DNA of 64,000 nt from Bedellia somnulentella (taxonomy: Eukaryota > Arthropoda > Insecta > Lepidoptera > Bedelliidae). The notes beneath the pieces are model-generated. The model worked only from the letters and a program-made list of their open reading frames with translations, searched no databases and had not been told where the DNA came from. The DNA is taken from positions 22,604,182-22,668,181 of the forward strand of contig OY755171.1 of NCBI GenBank assembly GCA_963576735.1. Reading direction: 5' to 3'. Below, in pieces: positions 11,431 through 22,229 of the stretch. Every line of letters starts with the position of its first letter. The first letter of the stretch is position 1. The position numbers and the translations under genes were made by a program.

Positions 11431-11620
11431 ACACACATATATATATATATATACTCACGCCATTAGTTTTCATTGGGGTAGGCAGAGAAAATCGATCGCC
11501 ACTTTGTACGATCCTGACAAACCTCTAGCTTCGTTCACATCCATCAATCTTTAAATACATGCTCTTTTATTCTTCATACTTTGGACGCCTGCTTTTTTGA
11601 GGACACTTTCACTCCTCTAC
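11431..11620 (-). repeat. LINE-A 3' fragment
   Basis: Reversed tail TATACTCACGCCATTAG followed by GGGGTAGGCAGAG and the reversed GRPRR-region codons. Flanked on the left by (TA)n. Confidence 0.75.
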
Positions 11621-11659
11621 TCATATTCTACAAAATATAGATTAACAACATACCGCGGA

Positions 11660-11862
11660 CCTCGCAGGTTGAGTTAGTGCTTTTCACCGATAACACACTG
11701 CTATACACCAGTTATCCTATTCACAACTTCACACAGATCCGCCTTCAGAGAGCCGTTAAACAAGTCGGGGATAGTTTCATGAATTACAGATCGAGGTTGA
11801 CCAAAACCAAGCCTTGCATATCATGTGAAGGCTCGCCTCGCACAGCACTTAGGAATTCCTAA
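11660..11862 (+). pseudogene. Jockey-like LINE reverse-transcriptase remnant
   Basis: LFTDNTLLYTSY resembles the YADDTALY catalytic box of jockey RTs with the first Asp lost, followed by LQRAVKQVGDSFMNYRSRL. Too short to place in a family. Confidence 0.45.
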
Positions 11863-12059
11863 ACCATGGAAAAGATATGACTAAATAGTGGCTGAAGGCT
11901 TTTAAAACGTTACGGTGAAGCTCCACACGCCACATGTCTGGCTCACGACTCCTCGGTCAATCACCTGTGGGGCCTACGCTTGGCCTACCCATTGCCAATT
12001 CAGTTATGTTGTTAGGATATATGGTTATAACCTATCTACTTCAATAACAAGTTGATCGA

Positions 12060-12550
12060 GCATATAATGTGCTTCTCATAGCAACTTCAATATAGTGACT
12101 GTTATTTAAAAAAAGGTCAATAATAAGGTAGTAACAAGTAAACTCTTAACGTCACAAAAACACCGACCCAGCGCTATCAAATATGTGTTTCAGAATGTAA
12201 ATAACTCCTATTATCAGTAAGTTGAAAATAAATGTAATCATGACTGTAAATTCAGCAGCCGAATGAAGTGTACCTTAACGTATAACTAGCTTTTAAAATT
12301 ACAATATCTTTTACGGAAGTTTAAAATTATGTTTAAAACGAAAATGGAAAATAATAAATCTTGTTGTTTTTTCATTTGTAACAAAGTTATTAAAGAGGTC
12401 AAAAAAAAGTCAAAAAGATTATTTTTCAAAATTAAGTTAAAAACTAACATTTTTTTAACGTCAAAGGATGACGTCGATTGATAATGTCCTCTATTTTCGC
12501 CAATCTGAATGATAAGGAATTAAATTAGTATTTTATAAAAAAATATTTAT
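12060..12550. other. AT-rich intergenic, with a repeat shared with 22158-22229
   Basis: About 70 bases near 12399-12465 (GTCAAAAAGATTATTTTTC to CTAACATTTTTTTAACGTC) recur at 22158-22229, so both belong to one unnamed repeat. Nothing else is seen. Confidence 0.45.
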
Positions 12551-12552
12551 TG

Positions 12553-13904
12553 GAAAGGGGTCACACCAGGAGGCTAAAAACTACCGTGGAATTAGCCTAC
12601 TCAGCATTGTCGGTAAATTGTATGCAAAGGTTTTGATTGAAAGAGTGATGAATGAAACGGATGATAAAATTTGGGATGTGCAAGCAGGATTTAGAAAGGG
12701 AATGGGATGTATGGACCAAATCTTCTCTTTAATGAGCATCACCGAAAAGTTCTTAGCTAAGAACCGAAAGGTGTATTGCTCCTTCATTGATTTAGAGAAG
12801 GCGTATGATAGGGTGGTAAGAAAGTGTTTATGGGAGGTGTTATCCAAGTTCGGTTTGGGGAGTCGACTTATACGTGCACTGGTATCACTCTATGAGGATT
12901 CCAGTGCATGTGTGAGAGTAAACGGGGAAAATACTGACTGGTTCGGGATCTCTCGGGGTGTCCGACAGGGTTGTGTAGCTTCCCCGTGGCTCTTCAATTT
13001 GTTCATGGATGACTGTTTAACAGAGTTGCGTGAAAGTGATTATGGATTGAGAATGGGTGGATTCATCATTAAATGCTTCTTGTATGCCGACGATCAAGTG
13101 CTACTTGCATCATCGGTGGAAGAGCTGCAAGAGATGATGAATATTGCATGTGCGTCTTTTGAAAAAAAGGGAATGAGGGTGAATGTGGATAAAACAAAAA
13201 CTATGGTTTTTGAGAGAGAGGTGAATTTGACCGAATGCGTGATTGAGATTAATGGTAAGAAAGTGGAACAAGTGAAAGAGTTTGTATATTTGGGAAGTTT
13301 GTTTACTAGGGATGGAAAGTGTGATGAAGATATCGAGAGAAGAGTGAAAAAGGGTAATGCGGTAAATTGAGCACTGGATAGTCTAATGTCTAGTCAGTCG
13401 GTGTCTGAAAAGGCCCGAATGGCTGTGCATGATGCTGTCCTCGTTCCTTCGCTTATGTATGGCAGTGAATGTTGGGTGTGGCAGAAGAAGCATGAAAGTA
13501 GAGTGAATGCAGTAGAAATGAGATCCCTCAGAAAAGTGTGTAATGTAAGGTTATGTGATCGTGTGAGGAATGATGTGATTCGTGAAAGGTGTGGTGTAAA
13601 AGATGATATTGTAAGAAAGATAGAAAAAGGAATGTTGAGATGGTTTGGGCACAGAGAGGATGGATGACAATAAATTGGTGAAAGAGATATATAGAGCCAA
13701 TGTGGAAGGTAATGTTAGTAGAGGACGACCTCGGAGGACACATTTGGATCAAATAGAAAATGTGCTCAAAAAGGCAGGTGTCCGCAGTATGAAGAATAAA
13801 AGAGCATGTATGAAAAGATTGATGGATGTAAACGAAGCCAGAGAGGTTAGAGGCCTACCCCAATGGGAACTAACGGCGTGAGAATATGTATGTATGTATG
13901 TATT
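12553..13904 (+). mobile_element. LINE-A, 5'-truncated non-LTR retrotransposon (RTE/Proto-like)
   Basis: Reverse transcriptase from KNYRGISLLS through FRKGMGCMDQIF, FIDLEKAYDRV, GVRQGCVASPWLFN and FLYADDQVLLASS, then a C-terminal CYGSECW-like and GRPRR block. The ORF is broken by a TGA at 13368-13370 and a frameshift near 13650. The 3' end is GGCGTGAGAATATGTATG plus (GTAT)n. Endonuclease and 5' RT are missing. Clade assignment is by eye only. Confidence 0.85.
12618..13370 (+). pseudogene. LINE-A reverse transcriptase core
   Basis: Continuous 250-codon stretch with the YADD catalytic motif (FLYADDQVLL), the RQGC motif and DLEKAYDR. The upstream part of the polyprotein is lost by 5' truncation and the frame closes at an in-frame TGA, after which homology goes on in the same frame (ALDSLMSSQSVSEKARMAV). 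Not expected to be functional. Confidence 0.85.
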
Positions 13905-13959
13905 TTGCGAACTTTGTATCAAACTTAGTTCAAATTAAGTTACTTGTACGCACCCACTT

Positions 13960-14105
13960 ATTTTCTATCAGGATAGACATAGACTATCGATAGTCACTTT
14001 GTACGATTCTGACAAACCTCTCTTGCTTCAACATTCATTATTGTTCTCATATCTACTCTTTAATTCTTCTCACTTGGGATGCCAGTCTTTGTGGAACGTT
14101 TTCGG
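13960..14105 (-). repeat. LINE-A 3' fragment
   Basis: Reversed fragment containing GACTATCGATAGTCACTTTG and CTGACAAACCTCTC, the pattern preceding the LINE-A tail. Ends near CACTTGGGATGCCAGTC. Confidence 0.6.
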
Positions 14106-14698
14106 TCTAGTCTTCAAAAGTCTTGCGGGGCGTCGCTTCGTGGCCGTTCGCTAACAACACCATCTACACTGGTTCTATATTTATTTATTTATTCAATAGG
14201 TGTGGAAAACAATCTTCGACTAACAAAAAATATCAATCAAAAAAGGTATGGTACTAGACTGTCATCCAAAGGAAACACACACTTGCGATCAATTACATAC
14301 ACAATAATAATAAAAAAATGTTAATGAGTTAAACAAAGTTAAAATTACCTATATATGTATTTAGTATTATTACTATATATTCAATAACTTAAAAATATTT
14401 ACCTATATGTATATTTACTATTATTACTATATATACTAGAATTTGCTTAACGAAATAGAGTTATGGTAACAATGCCTTTATAGACTTTCGAAAGGAATAC
14501 AATGTATCGTTAAATATATCCAGATTATTGTTTATCTCAGACACTTCGTTAAAGAGACGACACATGCGTACTATTGGGTTGTAAAAAGAGGTGTTTTTTT
14601 AAAAGACCCGCAAGAGAAAGGGAACACGATGGCGAGGATTTATGCGAGTATTAAAGTTAAGGGCAGAAAGGAGAGTCGGGGATTCAATGGTGGAATGG

Positions 14699-15730
14699 AT
14701 AATTTTATAATTTATTTTATTTATTCATTTATTTCAGACGTTACAACTTAAACCTATTGTTAGTATTATTATTATTGTAATTTATATAAAATCTTATTGT
14801 GTCGTCACTTTGCCACACTGTACGCGGTACATTCCCTGTTCCAGTGAATGGTCCGCACCCAGTGAGCCAAAATGGGACAGTCAAAACGTTCAACAACAGC
14901 CCTCACGATGCTGTTGCTGCTGGCTCGCACCCGTGCCATCAACGAGGCAGTTCGTTTGCGAATTATCCCATAAAAGTCATCGGTTCGCTCTCTCGCGAAC
15001 ATACCAGATGCACTACAAAAGCGTGACAGCCGCAACAGCATCCTGAAGGTGTTGTTGTACTGCACACGGAGCTTATTAAAAGCTTTTTGTGTATAGTTTG
15101 TCCAGAGGCTACTTGTATACATGGTCTGACAAAACGCTTTAAAAAGCGTAACCTTGACGTCAACTGAGCAGTTGGAGAAACGGCGAATAAGCATATTTCC
15201 TCTAATGCACAAAGATCTTCGCTCTCTTTCAATGTCAATGTCGTTGCTGAGATTCTCACTTAAGATATGGCCCAAGTATTTAAAATGAGATACCTTATTA
15301 AGAGGTACGCCATTTAAGCAAATAGGTGGTATTTTTCGCTTCTTCTGTACCCCATTGGAAAACATCATATATTCAGTCTTTTTTATGTTGTATATCAAAC
15401 CATGAGATTCAGCATACGACTCACAGATATACAACATCTTCCTCATTGCGGCTATCGACGGACTCAGTAGTGCCATATCATCAGCATAACTTATATTGTT
15501 TATGTTAATATCATTGATGCTGCAACCGACCCCAGCCCCGCTGAGTTCCTCAATTAGCGCATTAATATACATATTAAACAGTATTGGAGAAGTTAGTCCA
15601 CCCTGTCTCAATCCACACTCGAGCTGGTATGCATTAGATAACGTATCACCCCATCTCACGTAATTTATCTGGTTCGTGTACCAATACTGCAATATAATCA
15701 AGAGTTCATCTGGAATCTTTCCCTTAAGTT
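14699..15730 (-). mobile_element. LINE-D, 5'-truncated non-LTR retrotransposon
   Basis: An open 298-codon frame (15701-14805) encodes an RT C-terminal half with LRQGGLTSPILFN, SYADDMALLS and GHILSENLS, followed by a typical LINE C-terminal helix region. It differs from LINE-A and from the jockey-like copies. The AT-rich region at 14699-14805 looks like its 3' UTR. The frame is intact, but the 5' RT and endonuclease are absent. Confidence 0.8.
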
Positions 15731-15747
15731 TGGTCCAAAGTATGTCT

Positions 15748-15783
15748 TATCTGTTATAAAGGTATGTCTTTTAACAGATAAGA
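15748..15783. repeat. Short hairpin
   Basis: CTTATCTGTTA and its inverse TAACAGATAAG enclose a loop of about 14 bases. Origin unknown. Confidence 0.4.
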
Positions 15784-15949
15784 TATATCTCTTTTGCCAA
15801 TCGACTTTCATCGATATGCCCAAACATTCCTATTTCTATGTTGCACACCACATAATTTACTAATCACACTGTTTCTCACTCTATCGCACAACCTTTTATA
15901 TCACAAATACTTCTGAGAGATTTCATGTCCACTGCATTGACTTTACAAT

Positions 15950-16235
15950 CACTATCATATGTGATTCATCTACGATTATGTGTGAAAGGTGACGTAGAGT
16001 GCAAGATAGTAAAAGGAATGTTTAGGTGGTTTTGGAGCATAGCGCGGATGGATAAAATAGTGAAAAGATTCATAGAGCTAATATGGAGGGTAGTTTTAGT
16101 TAAAGACAGCTTCGCAAAACGGGAGTGCAAAGTGAGGAGAATAAAGAAGCATGTTTTAAAATCAAGATCGTCTAAAATAGCGATCGTTAGTCTCTGCCTA
16201 CCCCAATAAGAATAATGGGCGTGAGAATTAGTAAA
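15950..16235 (+). repeat. Decayed LINE-A 3' fragment
   Basis: Retains GTGTGAAAGGTGACG, GATAGTAAAAGGAATGTT and TGGGCGTGAGAAT from the LINE-A C-terminal region with many substitutions and frameshifts. Confidence 0.7.
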
Positions 16236-16977
16236 CAACTAAATGGTTCATCTGGTTTTGTACGTGTTCGATTGGAAATTATAGTCTTAGTTTTAAGTTA
16301 ATTAGTCATGTTGGTTTGAATGTTTGATATTGCAATATGCGTAACGAATTCCCATTGTAAGCTGTGCCGATTTTACAATAACACATTTTATTTAAAAAAT
16401 ATTATAAAAACCACTTTAGGTTATGGTGCAGATTGTAAAATAGGTAAGCTTTAACACTACACATTACATCTGAAGAAAAGTGGTATACCAAAACAATTCA
16501 ATTCGCACTCTTTCTATGTTTGAAAGAATGGTAAGAAAGGAAAATTGTTCAAAAGCGAAATACATGCGAGTTTTAACAAGTAACTTGCAATTTACCTTAA
16601 TTTCGCCAGGCCCTAACTATTTAATGTGCTCATTTCCGCCTCTCAAAATGCATTGTTCCAAATTCCTCACTTTAATAATAAAAAAATAATAAAAAAAATA
16701 AATAAAAATTTTATTCAGTTTTCAAAGTACATAATATTCGTCTTAACCTAGTTAGTTATTTAAAGTACAAAATATAACATTTTCCTGTTCCTGAGCTAGG
16801 TAATTTACCTGTATTTCAGGCAACAATAAACAAAAAAGGCTTAAACTATCAGTTTTCATATAATGGTATTGGTAAGTAGTGTATAAATTATAAATCGATT
16901 ATATCAGAAATCGATTGTATCTAACTAAATGTATTATTATGATAAAAAAATAAATAAAAACATCTTATATTAACTTA

Positions 16978-18268
16978 CGAGGGCTGCTATTTATGTATCC
17001 GGAATAAAAAAAAGAAACAAACATATATCAATTAATATGGTTTTATTGCTTCTAAAAATATTCGCCGCTCAGATCTATACACTTTTGCATGCGTTGAAAC
17101 CAATTTTCATAGCACTTTTTCCACTCAGACTGAGGTATCTCCAAAACGTGCATTTTGAACGCATCGACTGCCTCTTCGCGGCTCGAAAAACGTTGACCAC
17201 GTAATTTTTTCTTCACATTTGGAAATAAATAAAAATCATTGGGTGCCAAATCAGGGCTGTACGGCGGATGACCTGTCAATTCGATCTTTTGAGCTTCTAA
17301 AAACTGAGTTGTGACGGCCGACCTGTGACAGCTAGCATTGTCGTGATGCAGAATGATTCTACGTTGTCGGTTAGTCTTTCTTATTTGTTCAAAGACTTCC
17401 GGCAAACAAATGGTCGTATACCACTCCGAATTAACAGTTTTACGATTCTCTAAAGGCACTGTAGCTACATGGCCATTTATACCAAAAAAACAAGCGACCA
17501 TTTGCTTCAATGTGCTTTTTGCACGAATAACTTTTGTTGGGTTCGGCTCATCTTGGAACACCCACACCGTGGACTGCTGCTTAGTTTCGGGGTCGTAAGC
17601 GTAGATCCAAGATTCGTCACCTGTGTAGATATTATAAACAGCTTTTGACGCACCACGGTTGTATTTTTTTAACATTTCTTTGCACCAATCGACACGAGCC
17701 TGTTTTTGATCAATACTCAAGTTGTGCGGAATCCAACGGGAGCAAATTTTTTTTACAGCTAAATGTTCATGAAGTATCTTATGTATGCTCGTCATACTAA
17801 TGCCCAGAGATGCCTCTATCTCACGATATGTAACATGACGATCTTGAGTTATTAGTTCCCGGACAGCATCGATGTTTTGAGGTACAACGACCGTTTTAGG
17901 GCGACCTTCTTTAATTTCATCAGTAAGCTTAGATCGTCCACGATTAAACTCGCTAAACCAGTGATACACAGTGGTCTTTGAGGGTGCTTCATCCCCAAAA
18001 GTTGAAGTAAGCTGATCGATGCACTGTTTTTGAGTTAGACCACGCCGAAAATCGTAAAAAATCATGGCACGAAAATGTTCACGAGTTAAATCCATGGTGG
18101 TGAAGACACGCAATTTTCAAAATGACGCTACGATGTGAAAACAATTGACAGTCACATAAAAATAAATGTATTCTAAAGCTAAAGAGTTCTATTTTTAAAT
18201 GATGTAATTACTTTTTAAATTATTGTTCTGTAAGTGGCCAGTTCCGGATACATAAATAGCAGCCCTCG
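16978..18268 (-). mobile_element. Intact mariner transposon (1291 bp)
   Basis: Perfect 27-bp inverted repeats (CGAGGGCTGCTATTTATG...; 16978-17004 and 18242-18268), TA duplications at 16976-16977 and 18269-18270, and one full-length transposase ORF. Inserted in LINE-C copy 1. The unoccupied site is TA 52759-52760 in LINE-C copy 2. All visible requirements for transposition are present. Confidence 0.95.
17052..18113 (-). CDS. Mariner transposase, DD34D, intact
   Basis: 353 codons (347 from the second Met, MDLTREHF, which fits the usual family length of about 345). An N-terminal paired HTH occupies roughly residues 10-110. The linker motif RWIPHNL at 126-132 stands for WVPHEL. The catalytic Asp triad is D166 (TGDESW), D258 (HHDNAS) and D293 (YSPDLAPND), with exactly 34 residues between the last two. 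Mariner transposases cut and paste their own element at TA sites in the nucleus. There are no stops or frameshifts. Activity is plausible but unproven. Confidence 0.93.
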   Translation of the reverse strand: MRVFTTMDLTREHFRAMIFYDFRRGLTQKQCIDQLTSTFGDEAPSKTTVYHWFSEFNRGRSKLTDEIKEGRPKTVVVPQNIDAVRELITQDRHVTYREIEASLGISMTSIHKILHEHLAVKKICSRWIPHNLSIDQKQARVDWCKEMLKKYNRGASKAVYNIYTGDESWIYAYDPETKQQSTVWVFQDEPNPTKVIRAKSTLKQMVACFFGINGHVATVPLENRKTVNSEWYTTICLPEVFEQIRKTNRQRRIILHHDNASCHRSAVTTQFLEAQKIELTGHPPYSPDLAPNDFYLFPNVKKKLRGQRFSSREEAVDAFKMHVLEIPQSEWKKCYENWFQRMQKCIDLSGEYF

Positions 18269-19111
18269 TATTATATTAAGAAATTCCTCTGATTCCGTGT
18301 ATGTAAGATTTAATAGCCACGATTGAAGTTTTTTCTTGCATTCAAAGTTGTTTGAGTTATATAATTCTAGTAATCTATTAATTTTATTATATAAGTATGG
18401 TCCTAAAAATATAAAGAATCTATTTGTAATGGAAAATTTTGCACTATAGGTATTCAAACATACTATATCCTTTCGCCTCCTGTTTAGTGTATCAGGGTTG
18501 AAGTATTTGCTAGCATGCTGTTTTAGAACAGTGAATAGAATAAAGAGCTGGCGCACAGTTAGCACTTTGCATTGTTTATATAGTTCGGTAGTAGGGAAAT
18601 AGAAAGGGCGCGCAGTAGCTACTTTAAGTAGCGCTCTTTGAGCTCGTTCCAGTTTTAACATAGTGGTTATGCCAGCACCTCCCCAAGATTTTATGCAATA
18701 AGTCAGTAAGGATTGACCAAGCGCTTGATAGATTTGCTTTATTAAAGCGTAGTCACATATGTGTCTCAATTTTTTAAATATTACTATAAGTTTTCTAATT
18801 CTATTACAGAGTGCATTAATATGGACCTTAAAAGTTAAAGTAACGTTGAGAGTAATTCCAAGATATTTGATGTTCATTGCTTTGGAGATAGTTGAGCATA
18901 GGCATGGTGCGCTATCAGTGCAAGTGCGGTGATGTGCATAAAGCGGGGTGTTATTGAGTAATGGTGTAGAAGTGTTCCTTGCGAAAATCATATACATAGT
19001 TTTATCAGTATTCAAGGACAGAAAATTATTAAAAAGCCAGTCATTCACAATACTAAAGCCAGATTGAGCGAATTTATAAGCTTCGTAATAGATATTATAT
19101 TCTGAGTACAT
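18215..19111 (-). pseudogene. LINE-C copy 1 RT C-terminal part
   Basis: The frame runs from within the RT palm to the thumb and C-terminal domain, ending YTESEEFLNII, then 15 or so codons of mariner sequence to a stop. The 5' half of the ORF, including the YADD box, is missing by truncation. Copy 2 retains YADDTALLF. Confidence 0.85.
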
Positions 19112-19297
19112 CTCACATTTTCAATACTCTGAGCATAAAAAGTGAAGATTGCATGACGCCAGAAAGCACAGCTAGTATCCTCATAAATAAAAGATGTTAT
19201 TAAAGGAAAGAAAAATTCGGAGGTAGGAAATGCAAACACTACTTGAACGTGTAAAAAAGAAACAAAGGATAGAGAAATTTCGCGCTGGATGCCAACT

Positions 19298-19370
19298 GAC
19301 ACTGTAGCTCAGTTGGCAGAGCGACGGGGGCGTATACCCGAAGGTCGCGGGTTCGAACCCCGCCAGTGTC
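19298..19370 (+). repeat. SINE-C copy, tRNA-like cloverleaf head
   Basis: GACACTG pairs with CAGTGTC (7 of 7), D stem GCTC/GAGC, T arm GCGGG/CCCGC with loop TTCGAAC, and perfect A (TAGCTCAGTTGG) and B (GGTTCGAACCC) boxes. The anticodon arm does not form the normal 5-bp stem with a 7-base loop and lacks T33. The same head recurs at 2708 and 35293, and the SINE-C tail continues to about 19440. It is therefore a SINE head, not a functional tRNA gene. Confidence 0.75.
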
Positions 19371-20239
19371 GAAATTTTTCTTTCCTTTAATAACATCTTT
19401 TATTTATGAGTAATAATCCCCACATGAGGAATTCATGTCAAAAAACATTAAATTATGAGCTAGTATCCTGTTCTTAGTTTTTTGGGTCCCAATGAACAAA
19501 TTGACACATATCCCATGACTGTTGTAGGGTGGGAACGGGGTTCATACAAAATCCCCCATGGTCCTTTCGACGCACATGCCGCAAGTTGCGGCCCGCAACA
19601 CAGCGTATTTAGTAAGAGTTGCTGACTAAGCAACCCAGCCGGTCATTGACAATGAGACTACGTTTTGCTTACGTGATGTCACGAATCTGCGCCATACGCA
19701 ACACCACTGGTGGCTCTAAAGTAATCGTTCGCCATATGTGTTGAAGTACGCTCCACCTTTTTAAATATGTCTGTAAAGGTGTCTGCCACAGTTCGTCTTT
19801 GAGCGAGCGCAAGGTATTCACTAATCTGTGGCAAGGCGGCCACCGTGCAAGCGCACTTTCGGGCAGCACCTATGACTATTAATGATGATAATGGTGGGAC
19901 GCTAAAGAGCTTATTCCATTTGTCTGAATGAAGACGTCTGAGAGCCAGTACCGTCTTTACCATAAGGGCACACGGGGCCAGTGCCCAGGGCCCCCCATCT
20001 CAGGGGGGCCCCAAACAACCAACAATTTCTGTCACACATTTATTTTCAGAACATTTTTGTCGGGCACATTACATTGTTTTCACAAATCAGTAATCGATGA
20101 CGAATCGAGCGCCTATTCTTACTGTACTAATTGAGAAAGCAGAAAAAAATCTTCAACTTGTAGAAAAATTGTTAATCTTCTTTTCGGCTTCGACAAAACG
20201 ATGAAAATTTTTGACAGATCATTTATTTGCAAATAGAGT

Positions 20240-21050
20240 CCCGAAGTCTTTTTGGAAACTAGATGGTCTGCACGCGCTAATGCTATTAATGCTTTGCAAA
20301 ATGGTAATTTAAATATTTCTGAAATATTTAATCAACCAGGAGACACTAGAAAGAAAGCCCAAAACCTTGCAAAAAAAATGGGAGACTGCCTTTCCTACGG
20401 AAATATGAAATGATCTTTTGGGAGTTATGAATGAAACAAGTCTAAGTTTACAGAATAAAACTATGACCATGGACGTTGTAACGAATCTCTAATCAGTTAT
20501 GTCAATACCGTACGCATTAATTCTGATTAGTACAAAGAAACGAAACTTCTACTGATGAAAATCCATATGCTGACTACAAAGAAATTGAAGAACTACGAAA
20601 CTCAAGTGGCGCAAGGCAGGGCAAATTGCAGACAGAACCGACTTTCGGCCGTTGTTACTCGAAGGTTCTGGGGTGGCGGCTACGTACCGGACGAAGTAGT
20701 GTGGGTAGGCCTCCCACATGGTGGTTGGATGAGGGCAGCGCAGGACCGGTCGTTGTGGAAATCTATAGGGGAGGCCTAGTGGACATCTATTGGCTATATG
20801 ATCATGATGACTACAAAGATACAATTAAAAGATAAGAATATAAGATTGATTAAAAGATAAAAAAAAAAACTTCGCAGCAAAAGCATACCTTTTTTTGAAG
20901 GATCATCAGAGACTGCACAGTTGAGAGGCAAGGAAAAGTTTCGTGTAGATACTTTCATTCCCATAATTGACACATTAAGCATGAAAGCATTAGAAACAAC
21001 CACCAAGCACCAAGAAATTAATAGTCGATTTAGTTTTCTTTGTCAGTAAA
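20240..21050 (+). pseudogene. hAT transposase remnant
   Basis: In pieces: LETRWSARANAINAL near 20250, then after the RTE insertion SSETAQLRGKEKFRVDTFIP near 20900. The family fold (RNase H-like core plus dimerisation domain) cannot be complete. Several in-frame stops. Confidence 0.7.
20583..20807 (+). mobile_element. RTE-type LINE (LINE-B) 3' fragment
   Basis: Encodes the RTE C-terminal signature SVGRPPTWWLDEGSAGP and MRAAQDRSLWKSIGEA. Target duplication TGACTACAAAGA at 20571-20582 and 20808-20819 in hAT sequence. Confidence 0.88.
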
Positions 21051-21252
21051 CAACAATCGAATCTGATAAGTTGACCAAAAAATGCAAAGAATTGCAATGT
21101 TTTCATTTAACCCAATATTAAAAAAACATAGCAAAACAATCTGTGAATTTAAATATCTCAATCTTACATAATAAATAAAATCAGATAAAATGGAGGTAAC
21201 TTTTCCAAACGTAGAAATTGCTACAAGAATATTTCTTTGTCTAATGGTTACC

Positions 21253-21664
21253 AATTCGGTATGCAAAGTTTTCAAAAGTGGTGCTGATTGCAAAACCATT
21301 TCGAGATATTATGTTTTTCAAACATATTTTCTTGAAAATTAATCAAACAGAGCTAAGATGACCATTATTTTAGCAAAAAACTGTAACAGTATTTGTCCTT
21401 CAGCGTTATGTCAAAGACATTCGTTCTTGCAGTTTATTAATAAAACATCGAAAATCATAGGTTTGTTTAGTATAATATCGTAATAATTTCATTTGGGATC
21501 ACAAATTCGTGAAATTTCGCTTTATTTGCATATCGCTACGTGATATTTTCAATCGATGACGTCATTAAGTACAAAAGTTGAACAATCTTTAAAAAATCAT
21601 AACTTTGCAATTACTCATTCAAAATATTTAATAAATACCAAAAAAAAACTTTGCATACCGAATT
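21253..21664. mobile_element. MITE-G copy 1 with about 20-bp inverted ends
   Basis: Ends AATTCGGTATGCAAAGTTTT and its inverse. Shares its whole interior, in opposite orientation, with 40782-41277. Both are flanked by AATT, perhaps a 4-bp duplication. No ORF. Confidence 0.8.
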
Positions 21665-22157
21665 GTAGTGGAGAGCGGTTAGCTTAAGAGAATTAAAAAT
21701 TAATTGCGAACAACAATGTTACAAGAACAACTGAGTAATTTGTCAATTATGTACATAGAAAGTGATATCCTTCAAAATTTTACTTTAAGGACAGAATAGA
21801 AGATATTTCACAACAGAAATCCCGAAAGAAAATGTTATAGTAATCGTCACCACAAAGCCCAGCAGCATTGCAATATCATTAATATCAATTACATAATAAT
21901 AAAACATACTATATTTGATTACCTATAATAAATGGTCTTATTCATATTTATAAGTTAAAAAGTTTTAATTAATTAGTTTTTTTACTTTCCAAAAGAGCCC
22001 CAAATTCTAGTGTGCCCAAGGGCCCCAGCCTAGTATAAGACGGCCCTGCTGAGAGCCACAGAATCTGAATTCAGACTAGTGGAATAACGTTCAGAACGCT
22101 AGGCTTCTAAAAAGTAGACAAATTTGTGTAGTGGAATAACAAGCGTCTGCGGCAAAA

Positions 22158-22229
22158 AGTCAAAAAAAAAAAGTCAAAAAGTTTATTTTTCAAAATTAAG
22201 TTAAAAACTAACATTTTTTGAACGTCAAA
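22158..22229. repeat. Repeat shared with 12399-12465
   Basis: GTCAAAAAGTTTATTTTTC through CTAACATTTTTTGAACGTC repeats the segment at 12399. Unnamed family. Confidence 0.5.

Larger units (their letters stand above)
16690..19110 (-). mobile_element. LINE-C copy 1 (jockey-like), split by a mariner
   Basis: The 3' UTR lies at 16690-16977, the mariner at 16978-18268, and the ORF resumes at 18271-19110. The protein (AYKFAQSGFSIVNDWLF, MYMIFARNTST, GITTMLKLERAQRALL) is almost the same as copy 2 at 51690-53040. It is 5'-truncated within the RT (near EAYKFA). The frame is open up to the mariner junction and reads into the mariner end. Confidence 0.9.
19946..22048 (+). mobile_element. Defective hAT element (ZMYM1-like transposase), interrupted
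   Basis: 8-bp target duplication CTGAGAGC at 19938-19945 and 22049-22056. Ends CAGTACCGTCTT and, inverted, CAGGGCCGTCTT. The interior encodes scraps of the hAT/ZMYM1-like protein (RWSARANAINALQ, IFNQPGDTRKKAQ, KEKFRVDTFIPIIDTL) with stops and frameshifts. It is broken by an RTE fragment (20583-20807) and a MITE (21253-21664). Confidence 0.88.

Noticed and set aside
11116..11466. 116-codon ORF as a gene
   Set aside because: AT-rich composition, ends in a (TA)n microsatellite and LINE-A tail.
14799..15046. Plus-strand ORFs at 14799-15508
   Set aside because: Shadows of the LINE-D reverse transcriptase on the minus strand.
17353..17598. Plus-strand ORF within the mariner
   Set aside because: Antisense shadow of the intact transposase.
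19298..19370. Functional tRNA gene
   Set aside because: The anticodon arm cannot form a standard 7-base loop, and the same head is repeated as part of a SINE family.
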